Of a stretch of 64,000 nt of DNA, positions 1 through 12,258 are shown in pieces (the stretch's first letter is position 1; every line of letters starts with the position of its first letter). The stretch lies in assembly GCA_026225945.1 (NCBI GenBank), contig JAMJFZ010003746.1, positions 522,001 through 586,000 on the forward strand. The letters are read 5' to 3'. A model generated the notes under the pieces. It worked only from the letters and a program-made list of their open reading frames with translations. It was not told the origin of the DNA and did no database searches. Made by a program: the position numbers and the translations under genes. The stretch comes from Cricetomys ansorgei. Its lineage: Eukaryota > Chordata > Mammalia > Rodentia > Nesomyidae.

Positions 1-136
1 CAGGGTTTCACTGTGTAGCTCTGGTTGTCTTAGAACTCACTCCGTAGACAAGACTGGCCTCAGACTCACACAGATCTGCCTGCTTTTTCCTCCTGAGTGC
101 TGGAATTAAGGGTGTAAGCCACCACCATACCCAGCT
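1..136 (-). repeat. B1 SINE (cut by the window edge)
   Basis: The reverse complement carries the B1 order: a GCTGGG start, the TTAATTCCAGCACT block, and the GTTCTAAGACAACCAGAGC end. The 3' tail is beyond the left edge. It lies in a Cdc42bpa intron. Confidence 0.85.
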
Positions 137-504
137 TTAAATCAAGATTTTCAATATATTACCCCTTTAAGTTCTAAAGTCTCAATGTGTGTTATCCCTC
201 TCCTGTCGTTTTATTGAACAGTTCCACTACTGTCTAAAGATGGCACACAAAAGAAAACTGCAAATTACTTTTCTCATTCTTAGTAATGCTTTAAGAGATA
301 GGTCTGAAATCCCCTGTGGTTCAGTACAACAGATTTTTAGCCCCAATGGAGAAATTAAGTGCTGAGTGAAATAAAGCAAAACCAATTGAATTTGCTATTC
401 ATAAACATAGCATTTTAAGTTCTGTCTTTATATCAGGTTAGTCTTGAGAAAGCAGTTCATTTAAACTTGACAAGTTTGTTACCCATACAGATACCTTCAG
501 AGAG

Positions 505-683
505 GGATTAGGAAGATACTTCACCTGGAAAAATGCTTGCCATGGAATCACTTGATTCCCAGAACCCACATAAAAAGCTGGGCGTGGTAATATGTGCTTG
601 TGATCCCAGCACTGGGAAGGCTAGCCAGCCTAGCCTATTATCAAACTCCAGGTCCCAGTGAGACCCTGACTCAGTAAACAAGT
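505..683 (+). repeat. B4-type SINE
   Basis: An ID/tRNA-like left part (ATGCTTGCCATGG and a degraded B box) is followed by a B1-like right part (GGGCGTGGTAAT, GATCCCAGCACT). This dimer order defines B4 elements. The copy is diverged. Confidence 0.6.
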
Positions 684-685
684 AT

Positions 686-875
686 GTGGGTAGGCAAGAT
701 GACTCAGCATATAAAGGTGCCATGCAAGCCTGGTGACCTGAGTTTGATCCCTGGAACCCATAGAAGTGGAAGGAGAAAACTGACTCCACAGAGTTGTCCT
801 CTAGCCATCACACCCATGCTGTGACATGTACCCACACACATGCACAATTTAAATTTTTTTTTAACTAAAAAACAA
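686..875 (+). repeat. B3/B2-family SINE
   Basis: The A-box-like AAGATGACTCAGCATATAAA and B-box-like GAGTTTGATCCCTGG are followed by TTGTCCTCTAGCCATCACAC and a CACACA-rich tail, as in B2/B3 elements. Confidence 0.7.
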
Positions 876-989
876 AAAAACAAGGCAGACAGCTCCTGAG
901 AGAGAACATCTTAGTCTGATTTCTGGTGGCAGCATGCTTGTGTATGCATACATGGCCACACATACACACATAAAAGGAATATCTGAAGA

Positions 990-1202
990 GATGAGACTAG
1001 GCAGATGGCTCAGCAGTTAAGAGCCCTGGCTGCTCTCGCAGAGGACCTATGGGTTCAGTTCCTAGCAGATGGCTCGCACCATCCATAGCTTAAGTTTCAG
1101 AGGATCTGATGCTTTCTTCTGACTTCTGTGGATACAGGCACACAAGTGGTGCACAGACATACATGTAGGCAAAACACCCACATACGTAAAACTTTAAAAA
1201 GA
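990..1202 (+). repeat. B2 SINE
   Basis: The pol III A box (ATGGCTCAGCAGTTAAGAG) and B box (GGGTTCAGTTCC) are followed by the B2 body and an AT-rich tail. The copy is moderately diverged. Confidence 0.8.
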
Positions 1203-1577
1203 AATGCATAAAGAGAAACATGAGTTGCACAGTTACTTGAATTTTAAAAATAGAAACTCCATGGTGAAGTTCCTAGAATTTAGTAGCAAAAATCAAACTT
1301 TGTGAAACACTGGCATGCTTTTTTACACAGTGATTCCTTGCCTTGACTGACAAGGATCTCAGTGCTGAACTTAATACCAGCTATCAGCTATCAGTGGGCT
1401 AAATGTGATCTGATAATGTGTCTGTCTTCCTTTTTCTTCTCTCTGTGATTCCTGACCTTTGGTACTTTAGTGTGTATATGTCTTTAATATGGATTGGGTT
1501 ATATACTTTTTTGAATTTAATTTGGATACAATACAATACAACTGTTTTGCATTTAATGTTGATGTTTCTTCCTGTAG

Positions 1578-2171
1578 AGATTATTAGAGTCGGCGACAAT
1601 AAGAAAATTCATCAGATTGAACTCATTCTGAGTGACCAGCTTGTCGCTGTGATCTCAGGCCGAAATCGCCATGTCCGACTTTTTCCTATGTCAGCTTTGG
1701 ATGGGCGAGAGACGGATTTTTATAAGCTGGCAGAAACTAAAGGGTGTCAGACCATAACTGCTGGGAAAGTACGCCATGGAACTCTGTCCTGCCTGTGTGT
1801 GGCAATGAAAAGACAGGTCCTCTGCTATGAACTGTTCCAAAGCAAGACCCGGCACAGGAAATTTAAGGAAATCCAGGTTCCATGTAATGTCCAGTGGATG
1901 GCCATCTTCAGTGAACAGCTCATTGTGGGATTCCAGTCAGGATTTCTCAGATACCCCTTGAATGGAGAAGGAAGTCCATGCAATATGCTCCATTCAAACG
2001 ACCACACACTGTCATTCATTGCACACCAACCAATGGATGCTATCTGTGCAGTTGAGATCTCCAACAAGGAGTATTTGCTGTGTTTTAACAGCATTGGGAT
2101 ATACACAGACTGCCAGGGCCGAAGATCTAGACAACAGGAATTGATGTGGCCATCAAATCCTTCCTCTTGTT
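1578..2171 (+). CDS. Cdc42bpa: Cdc42bpa coding exon: main part of CNH domain
   Basis: The acceptor is a TTCTTCCTGTAG tract and the donor is GTAAG at 2172. The 594-nt exon encodes a beta-propeller-like CNH segment starting [15 protein letters not shown] and including [33 protein letters not shown] and [12 protein letters not shown], all typical of MRCK-alpha. The first codon (Glu) is split with the preceding exon outside the window; the last Cys codon is split with the exon at 3756. An open frame continues upstream into the intron, but the acceptor marks the true exon start. Confidence 0.97.
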
Positions 2172-5100
2172 GTAAGATTCTCTGTTTTTGTCTGTCTTCT
2201 TCCCTTTTTTGCCTTTCCATTTACTTTAAATATAATCATTTTTACTAATAGCTTGTTTTTTAATCATTCTTAAGGTCTTCCCCAAGTACTAATTAAGTTG
2301 CTTATGTAAAATAACCATATATTGTAAAGCCTAGAACAGGGTCAACATTAATATGCATGTAAATAAAACTGACTTTTTTATGGAAAACTTACTGGGATAC
2401 ATATTTTATTTTTATTTTATTGTTGTGTTTTGAAATAATCCCAAATCTAATTAATCCTTACGTAGCATTAGCTCATAAGACTTATGCTAGAGAAGTTTAA
2501 GTGAATTGTTTAATCCAGTTATCAGAAGGTATAATGTTGCCTTTATAAGAAGTATGATTCCATTTTACATTTTATAGGTATATACATAGATTTAAATTTA
2601 CTTATTTCACTCTTTCTATAAATACTAAAATATTGCTATATCATTCAATACTTCTGTTACTGAATACTGGCAATCACTATTGAATGCATATTATTTTACT
2701 CTATAGTATAAAGTCATGAGTGAAAGAGATGCAGTACAGCCTACCCTCAGAATAGGGAAGATTCCTCGCAGAACAAGTGGCTGGATAGAAGGCCATGTTA
2801 CTGACTCGTTCAGCAGAGAGAGTCTGGCCCAGATTGCTTTGTAATGGAAGCCTCCTGAGCTTGTTTAAATGTTGAGAGGAAAGAGCCAATAGAGAATCAG
2901 TAGGAAAAGGTGGACTATCGGGAAATACAGAAAATAGAATCAGATATCGCAAAAGGGCCCAAAGAGAGTAGAATTCAGAGGTCTAGGGGCAGGAGACAGG
3001 GACCTCTCCCCTTGCAGCAAGAACAATGGAGGGCTCGGGCCATTCAGGTAAGGCTAAGTGAGAGAACAGGTACCAGAACAGTGAGTGCTTATTACAGAAA
3101 ATCAAGGAAATCTGTATTAAAAGAATAACCAAAAATTCTCTAACCCTACCTACCAGTTTTAACTATTTGTAGTGCTTTTATCAATGACATAATGAGTAAA
3201 TGAATGAAGCTTTGTAGCCAAGTCAGATAATCCTGAATATTCTAATGTGAAGTGAAAGTCAGAGTAGCTCATTTCTAGGTGTGTGAGTAGTTCAGTCGGT
3301 AGCTGTCACTGTGCCGCCATTCCTTCCACAAGTGTGTATTGAGCATCTGTACTTCTCACAGAGCTGCAGGTGACACGTGTCTGTAGCAGAACTGTGCTAC
3401 GGTACATGTGTCATGCATAGCTTACTTTACTGTTCTGGAGCAGAACACTTAGATAGAAATTTCTGCACTTTGTGTGTTTGTTTTACAGTCAACAGCTTAA
3501 CTGTTTTACAAGTCCAATACTTTAAAATGTATTAAATTGATTCCTTCTGTATTGGGCTTTATAATATGAGCTATGGCATCAGTTATTCCTTATTTATGTT
3601 CTGATCACTTCAAAAATATTTTAACATCATTCTTATAACTGCGGGATTTTGAAAAGATTCCACTCTACAGTTGCTTAGGATAGAACCTTTCAAAGTGTTT
3701 GGGGCTTGATAGTTCACAATAATCAGCAGGTTGTACCTTCCTTCCTTCCCCCCAGGTTACAATGCACCTTATCTCTCCGTTTATAGTGAAAATGCAGTTG
3801 ATATCTTCGATGTAAACTCTATGGAATGGATACAGACTCTTCCTCTCAAAAAGGTAATGGAACACTAAAATGTGGGCCAAGCTGGCTAATTTTTAAAAAT
3901 TTTTCATTACAGATATTCATTGTGCATAGTACTGTGTTACATAAGGACATTTTCAGAGTGTATAAAGTACATTAAGCACACTATCCCTGAACCCCTCCAC
4001 TCTCCGTTTTCTCCTTGCTCCCTCCCCTGTGGGTCTCTGTGACCACCAAGGCCAGCAGAGCCAATTCACATGAAGCAAGAAGGAAGTCCAGTTCAACACA
4101 ACTCAGTGTTGGTTTAGACTTTGAGAGTCTGACACTGGGCAATTTATTTTAGGCATATTTAAGTACAACACAATTTGAAAAAAGGTTTCCTGGTGAATAA
4201 TTAACTCAATCCCATGTGCACGATAAAGCTTAAGGCATAACTACATTGAAATTCTTTGTAAAGTACATGTGACTTCTTCAATGAAAATGAGTACTATAGA
4301 TTAACTACATGTGACATCTTAAGGGTTGTGGGGAGGGATCTAGTGTGGTCTCAGTCATACACATATCAGAAAGGCCACTAATCTATTAACAACCTCTGTT
4401 CCCAGCCTTCTGAGCCAAAAATATACATCTCTTCTTTTGAAGAGACAATCCTGTGTGTTTAACATTCCCGGTTATCCTGTTGCACCATGTATACATAAAT
4501 GATTTTATGTATCTATATAAAACCTAACGACTACATAGGAGAAAAACTTACAGTATTTGTCTTTATGAGAATGGCTTAATTCTAAGCTGTTGTAATATAA
4601 ACAAAACACACACACACATCCTACCTGCAGCCTCCCTGTTCTGCCAGCCAGCAGCTGTAGCAGCTCCCCAGCAGGAAGCCTCAGGGGTAGCGAGCAACAT
4701 GGTTCTTACCATTATACTCATCCGGTCTTTGATCAGAGACCTGTGAGCCAGCAGGAGCATTGTCAGAGGAACATAGAGGAACATCTCTCTCTTGTTTAAT
4801 GTAAGGGTCCTTACATTTATAGGGCGGGGGCAAGGGAGGGTCTTTGGTACCCAGGGACCGAGGCCATTGGTTAAGACAGGGATACCGGAATAGCCAAATT
4901 TACATTCTGGGGTGCTTTGGGGCATATTCTGGGGACAGGGACTTTAGGTAAAGTGCTGCCAAATCAGGAAGGGGTGTGGCTTGTGGTCATCAGAGGCTAC
5001 AAAGGGGAGGGGCCAGGATCCCCACAGCTCCTCAGCATGAGAGGGGGTGTCTAAGTGCCCTTGACCCCTAACTGTGTGACCGTTCCACGTGGGCACCACA

Positions 5101-8100
5101 CTAAGCTGGTTAGTTTATGATAGTTTATGATACTCATTTACTTTGTTTTTAAGATTCATATGTGTTGCTATATGTACTACATACAGTTCATTGATTTTTT
5201 TTTCACCATGAAACAGTCTTTCAGGTGAATCCTTGTGTGTTTATCCATTATCTGGCTGACAGCATTTGAATTACTTCTGACTCTGGTATTGTCAGCATTT
5301 CTGCCTATGTCTTGACATGGGTGTGTAGGAGTTTCTCTACCCCATCAGCCTCACAGTGGGACTGCTGAGGCACAGGGGCTGCAGGTGTTGGACTTTATGA
5401 TATACAGTCATGTTATTTTCCAAGATTTAGTACCAATGACAGTTGCATCAACATCATCTATGGGTTCTCTCTCACCCACATGTTCCCTAGCGAATCATTT
5501 TGTAAATTGTGGTAAACTGGTATATCACTGAAGTACTTACTGGTTTGTCCCAATTAACTGTATTTATTGCAGGCAATGAATAGTCATATTTGCTCATTTT
5601 CTTGTAGAATTTGCCATTTTTATTCCTGGTTTATTGGACTTCTTTATGTGGCTCCTGGGTTACTAACACATGGGATAACTCTTTTCTGTGTTTGTGACAT
5701 CTGCTTATGTTCATGATGTATTTTCCTGAACAGAATTATTAATTTTACTGAATTAAGATATTATTCCTGTTGTCTAGGTTTTCCTTTTTTCTCTTAAGAA
5801 GTTTTCCTACTTGAAGACTATTTAAAAATAGCACCTTTATTTTCTTCCAAATTTACTGTTTCTAACTCCTACATGTTGCTGTGTTCAGTATTTTGTTCAT
5901 AAACTTTTTCTTTTACATGTGTGTGTGACCCACGTAGAACGGAGTGTTTCTATGGTGTGAAGTGGGGATCTGGCTGTATTGCTTTGTAGGACTGGTTTCT
6001 CCATCGCTGTTCGTCAGTGCTCCTTTTCGTATCGGCTTCATCTCTAGATACGTGGGCGTTCGGTGTTCAGCGATAAGTGTTCATAAAGGACATGTGTTCA
6101 TTTCTTAGTTTAATTTTTTTGGTCACTGATAGCTTTTAAAGGATTGATTTTAAGGTTTATATATTTCTACTTGATTTTATTTGTCCAAGATAGACTTCCT
6201 TTAAAATATTATTATGATGTTAGTTTGTTCAAATTAGGTGATAATATACCTTCCTACTAAGAATTATTAACTTGAGATTTTTTTAAAGAACTATTTTTGA
6301 CATAGTCTTTTGAAAGGTCTTAATAATAATAATCATAATCATAATAAATAGACTAAAACTTTAATGATTTTAAAGCTTTTATTGAAATACTAATTTTATT
6401 CTTTATGATTTTAGGTTCGACCTTTAAACACTGAAGGATCATTAAATCTTTTAGGGTTGGAGACCATTAGATTAATATATTTCAAAAACAAGATGGCAGG
6501 TAAGAAAATATACTAATAGGATTGATTAATTGGAAATATTACAGCAGTCCAAGGCACTTGGATATGAAGTGTCTTGGCCCAGGTTTGACTCCGGCGTTTC
6601 TCACTCTGGGGGGGTGTGGTGCCCAGTGTTAGACTTTGACAGGACAGTAAAGACCAGCTGAACAGATGATCCTGTATGTTTAAGCAAAGCATTCGACTCT
6701 GACATGCATTCTTTTCCTGTGTAGCACCTGGGTAAGTAGAGAAGATATGGCTGGATATGTCTTCTGTGCCTGTAATACCATAGAACCTGGTCAGTAGGTC
6801 CTAAGTTATGACCACTTGTCCAGAGTTCCAGCTGGGATTTCAGGAATCCATAGCCAGCCAATGTGCAGTGCCTTTGAAGTACTGAAGACAATGTTGGAAG
6901 AGGCAAAGAAGGTTATAGGAATAAATCCCCAGAGTAAGGACCAGGAATGGGAATTCCTAGAAAGTGAGTGGGAGAAAATAATCTATGGAAAGTGGGATGG
7001 AGGGGTTAAGGGTGAAATAAATGGAACTGGAGAGATGGCTCAGCACTTCAGACGGCACACTGCTCTTTGAGGGCGGGAGTTGCTGAGACCACTCTGCAGG
7101 AGAAGGGCAGCTATGCAGAGATCCTGAGGGTGATGTGGCCGCCGTAGTTCCCGTCTAGCAAAAGTGTAGCCCCTGGTATTTATAATCAGAAGTGAGGTGT
7201 GTTTTGTGAGCTATGCCTAATTTCAGCAGGTATCTTTTTGCATACTCCACTTGCTTTCTGATTTTTAATACATAACTCTTAATTATCACAGCTGTACATA
7301 CTATATAATTGATTTCAATGTCATGGAGATTAATAGAATTTTAGCAATTTAACCAATATCATTATTTTTCTTTGTCACAGAAGGGGATGAACTTGTAGTT
7401 CCTGAAACATCAGATAATAGTCGAAAACAAATGGTTAGAAATATCAACAACAAGCGGCGTTACTCCTTCAGAGTCCCAGAGGAGGAACGGGTACAGCAGA
7501 GGAGGTATGTGGTTAGCTTGTGCCCGGCCTCCATCTGTGCCGCCATCACCCAGAGGATTGGCTGGAAGCAATTTAGAAAGAAGTTTTGGTATATGAAAAT
7601 TTATCACTCGGCTGTGGTCAAAAATTGTAGAGTTGGGGTGGCTTATTGGCAGAGTATTTGCCAAGCGTGAGTAAGGCCCAAGAATCTGCCTCCAACTGCA
7701 AGATGATCTACACTAATGAGTGGCACCTTCAGTGCCATTATGATTAATACTTTCAAAGTTATGAGAATACAGTGGGTAATGCACCACATTTCACTCATTT
7801 CTGTATGTATATGAAAGAGTCATAATTTCTGGCATATGTAACACTAATATAAATCATCTCTGCATGTAGTAAATCTGTATACGCTTAAGAAGTACAGAAG
7901 CCAGGCATGGTGGGTCTTGCCTGTAATCTTAGTGTTCAAGAGGCTAAGGCAGGAGGATCGCCTTGAGCTTGAGGCCAACATGCTAAGACCCTCTCTTAAG
8001 AAAAATAAAAATTAAGAGAGGAACAAAAAGAAGCTCAGATTAACTCTATTCTCCATGAACAAACAAATGTAGCTGTAATTTAAATCATTTCTAAAATGTT

Positions 8101-11100
8101 ATCTATTATAAAAGTTATACATATAATATTCAAAAGTATATGCAAAGTAGAGCAGGAGTTCTTTGATGTGGGTTCAAGGAACCCTTTCCAGCGAGTGATG
8201 TAGCCCAGAGGTTCAGAACTTGCTACGTGTATGTGTCCCTGGCTTTCATCCCCAGCATTGAACAAATTAAATAAACAAATAAAATCCTAAATCTTAAGAT
8301 CTTATTTAGAAATTAAAAAACAAAGCAGTCTAAGAAAGAGAACTATTAATATATTTTGTTATTCTAATTATATCTTTGTTTTTATAAAACAAAGTATGTT
8401 TAATTTTTTTTTAAGTTATATTGATTAAATGTGGGAAAAGTATCTAAACAGGTGTTCTACCTTACAGGGAGATGCTACGAGATCCAGAAATGAGAAATAA
8501 ATTAATTTCTAACCCAACTAATTTTAACCACATAGCACACATGGGTCCTGGAGATGGAATACAGATCCTAAAAGACCTGCCCATGGTAAGAGGCGCGAAG
8601 ACTGGTGTGAATATGAATGGATGAGGAGCCAGTGGCAGATGCATGGGGGGATATGTGTACATAGGCTTACATACGTGCACAGCTTCACAGAGTGTTTTAT
8701 ATTTGAGGACATGTTCTTCCAGTATGTCACAGGATGTCTAAGACGCATGGTGGCATATCTGATGGAAGAGACTTACAGTTCTATCAAAAGTTCTCAATTG
8801 GTTCTCTACCCTAGAAAAGTTTCCCATTTTGAGCAAATTATATTTGAAAGGTTCTGTGACAAGTCCCAGACGCAGTTACCAAAACATTAAGATTTCACTC
8901 AGTGTTTTTCTCCCTAGAAGTCCACACGGGTTTCATCATTCATAGTCACACCTCTCAGCTACCTGTGAGACTAAATCTTGTCCCGTTGCCCAAATCCAAG
9001 CGTGTTTCCTGGTTAATTATACATGAAAAGAAGTACGACTTAGGAAGACTTGTATTTTAACAACGTGAAGATTGCATCCACAGACCCATTATGCTGAGGT
9101 TAAAATTACTAGTGGAATTAGTGAACTATCCAGGCTCTGCTTGCTTTTAAAATGTCAGTGTCATGCACTCCTAGCAGACTACTAAAATGTAATACGACCC
9201 TTTGATCTGTGGGGATAGCGGCTAAATCTGGCAAAGAATTTTAAGACTAATTCCTATTTTACGGCAATTTTGGAGATGACTATGAATATTGATCCTAACC
9301 TCTTTCTAAGGACATCTGTCATGATCCCATTAGCAGCACCCGTGGTAGAGAGATGAGAGACGTGATAAAATGTGGTATGTAGTAAAAATCCTAGTATGAA
9401 AGCAGATGCAGGGAGAAAAAAATAATGCATTAATTTCAGTCAAAGTACTTGGTTGTAAATATCACAGTCACTGGCCTTGACTTCTTACTACTTTTTCATC
9501 TTTAAGCTGGTGATGATGATGGCCACAGCAGTGCTGCTTTATAGAGTAAATTGTTCACAGTAGTCACCCTTTGGGATCCAGATTTGTGTTAGTGTGCTGA
9601 ATGCATGTAGTGTGCCCGAACTAGATCACAGCTGACCTTTATATGTGAAACCAAGTGAAAAGCTCAAAGTCAAACTCACCAGACATGAGAGCTGCTGTAC
9701 CCGTCTGTGTTTGTAACTGTTCTGCTTTTCACCTTCCACGTGGACAGGGAGCTCAGCGTCCTTCCATCTCCCGTCCTGACATTGCTGCAGAGTACCCACT
9801 GCTCTGCTCCCCTGAGCGGCATGCACAGCACCGTCCTGAGGCTACTCCTCTCTTCTCACCCTTCTTGCTGTTTCCTTTTTCTGTGCAGAAGTTGCAGGGA
9901 CAGGCACAAAATGCTTTAGTAGAGAGAACTTTTAAAAATATAACAGACAGTTAAATGTGACTGTATTCATAGCTTGTATGTGAAAGATCAAGTGCGGTGT
10001 ACTGTTTTAACTGAACTTTTTGAACTTTTGATAGTTTTTTCATGAATGTGTAGTTAGCATTATTGAGGAATGGAGAAATAACCAACCTTAGACATGTAAA
10101 TATGTTACAGAATAGCATGCCTGCTAAGTCAGAGTTAGTTCAGTTATATCATGGTTTTGATAGATACTAACCTTTTAAAATTAAAATATCTTTCACTTTT
10201 GTTGCATTATAATACACAGAGAGAAAGTTTTTGTCATATTTTTAACTATGTAAAAGGAATTATAGAAAACTTTTGTAGAAATTCTGTTGTACCCCTTATA
10301 TTGCAATATTTTCCTTAAGGTAGAATAATTGCAAGATTTAGTGTTGTTGTTTGCGTAGGGTTCCATCAGGTGAAGAGTTGTTTTGTTTTGAAGGTTTTGC
10401 AACCTTCACATACCAAGGGACATGTACCCAGATTCTAAATTAGCAGTTCAAATACTGTAAGAAACGTTAAAGTACCCCCTCAGCTTTACTTCTTTTTATT
10501 TAAGTTTTTAAAATTTTTTTTTTGGGGGGGTTGGGTTTCATGAGTGTGTTGTTTTGCTTGTTTGTTTTTGTTTGTTTGTTTGTTTGAGTTGGAGTCTTAC
10601 TATGTAGCCATGGCTGGCCTAGAACTCTCTATAAAGACCGAGCTGGCTTCAAACTCTTAGAGATCCCACTGCCTCTGCCTCCAGAGTGCTGGGAATAAGG
10701 CCTGTGCTGCCATCTCCCTTCACTTTCTTACCACTTAAAAGAAATCTTTCGTTTGTTAGGTGGCTCTGGCTAGCTTTGATTCACTTCGTTGCCTAGGCTA
10801 GCCTCAAACTTGAGCCTATCTTCCTCCTGCCTCAGCCTTCTAGGTGTACCAGGTATCCATCACCATGCCCACCAGAAATTTGTAGTTTTGTTATTAAGAA
10901 ACGAGTATTATTATTAAGCAAAGCAATTTCAGATGACGTTTGTCATTCATCCCCACCTGGCTCCGTTTAATGACCTTCCTTGCTGGCTACTGATTCTAAA
11001 TAGACTGCTGCTTAGTTTGGGGTATTTGTTGTCACCGGGTTTTGTTAACTGCACACCCACTTCCCTGGCCCCCCAGGATTAACACTAATTCTTTTTCTCT

Positions 11101-12194
11101 ACCAATTCAGTCATTTCTTAATGTGCCTTCTGTTCCTTTAATGTTTTCCTATTGTGTAAGATAAACACTGTTATATTTCCAGGAAGAAGTTGCTGTACAT
11201 TTATGAAGCTGTTTCTTCATCTGCACATGTAGTAGGCATCGAAATTTCATGTGTCCAGATTCCTGTTTGTTTCCTGCTATTTCCACATGAGTTTTCTCAT
11301 TTCACATGCTTCTTGAGCACTTACTTTGTGCCAGGACCATGCTTATCTAGGAGTAGACTAGATGCCACTGTTAAACATCACAGCACTGTGCGTGTCTGTA
11401 GGAATGCTGTCATGTAATAGCTTATATTTTAACACAGTCTCATTTCAGTATGTTCTTTCCAGTCAAATGGCATTGTGAGTTATCCCCCCCAAAAAAATAA
11501 AAGATGAATTACATTGATCTGGTAACATGTAAGAACTTTCAAATCCCAAAGCCATGTTACCCTCTGCAAAGAACATGTGCCCTAGATGTTTATGCCTCAT
11601 CATATCATATTCAAGTCAGTATCATGTTCCTGTGAAATACTTAAGAACTTAGAAAATTTTTAAAGGATCATTAAAGTGTAACTCTGCTTCATTTGTACCA
11701 GATATCCAGAAATAAGATTGCTTCAATGTTAAATAAGGAAGGGGCAATAAAACTTAAAAGACTCACTTTCTTATCTCACGTATCCCATCTGAGTGGAAAG
11801 ACGAGCAGTTAGCATGACGTAGTGAGTCTCGGAAGATGCACTGAATCCATCCACTCGAATTTTATTTACCCACCTGTAGGGGTTGTTGTTGTCAGATGGT
11901 TGCTGGAAATAAAGAAACATTTTTCTCCAGCCTAATGCAAGAGTAATTTACCACTGTAATATTTATCACTGAATTCTAACACAAGACATTTTACCTGTTC
12001 CTAAAGTTGTTAATGAACACAGTGTACTGAACTCAATAACCTCTTTAAAAAGTAATTTTGCTCCTTGAACTGGGGGTACAGCCCAGTGATGAAGTGTTTC
12101 CTTGTTAGTGTGTGCATGGAGGGCCTAGATTCAGTCTACAACACCCATACCACCTCCCTCTAGAAAGATGTTTGTTAAAGTCAGGATTAGAGAG

Positions 12195-12258
<64 letters not shown>

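Noticed and set aside
1825..2220. 131-codon open frame on the - strand
   Set aside because: It is antisense to the large Cdc42bpa CNH exon and has no family signature; a shadow of the coding strand.
4563..4925. 120-codon open frame on the - strand
   Set aside because: It lies inside the solo LTR and its flank and resembles no retroviral or host protein.
7431..7670. Longer open frame running past the donor at 7505
   Set aside because: The conserved protein continues in the exon at 8468 and the GTATGT donor is good; the extension after 7504 has no family support.
12194..12258. Regular short repeats that could suggest a repeat-spacer array
   Set aside because: A pure TAGA microsatellite with no spacers; CRISPR arrays do not occur in mammalian nuclear DNA.
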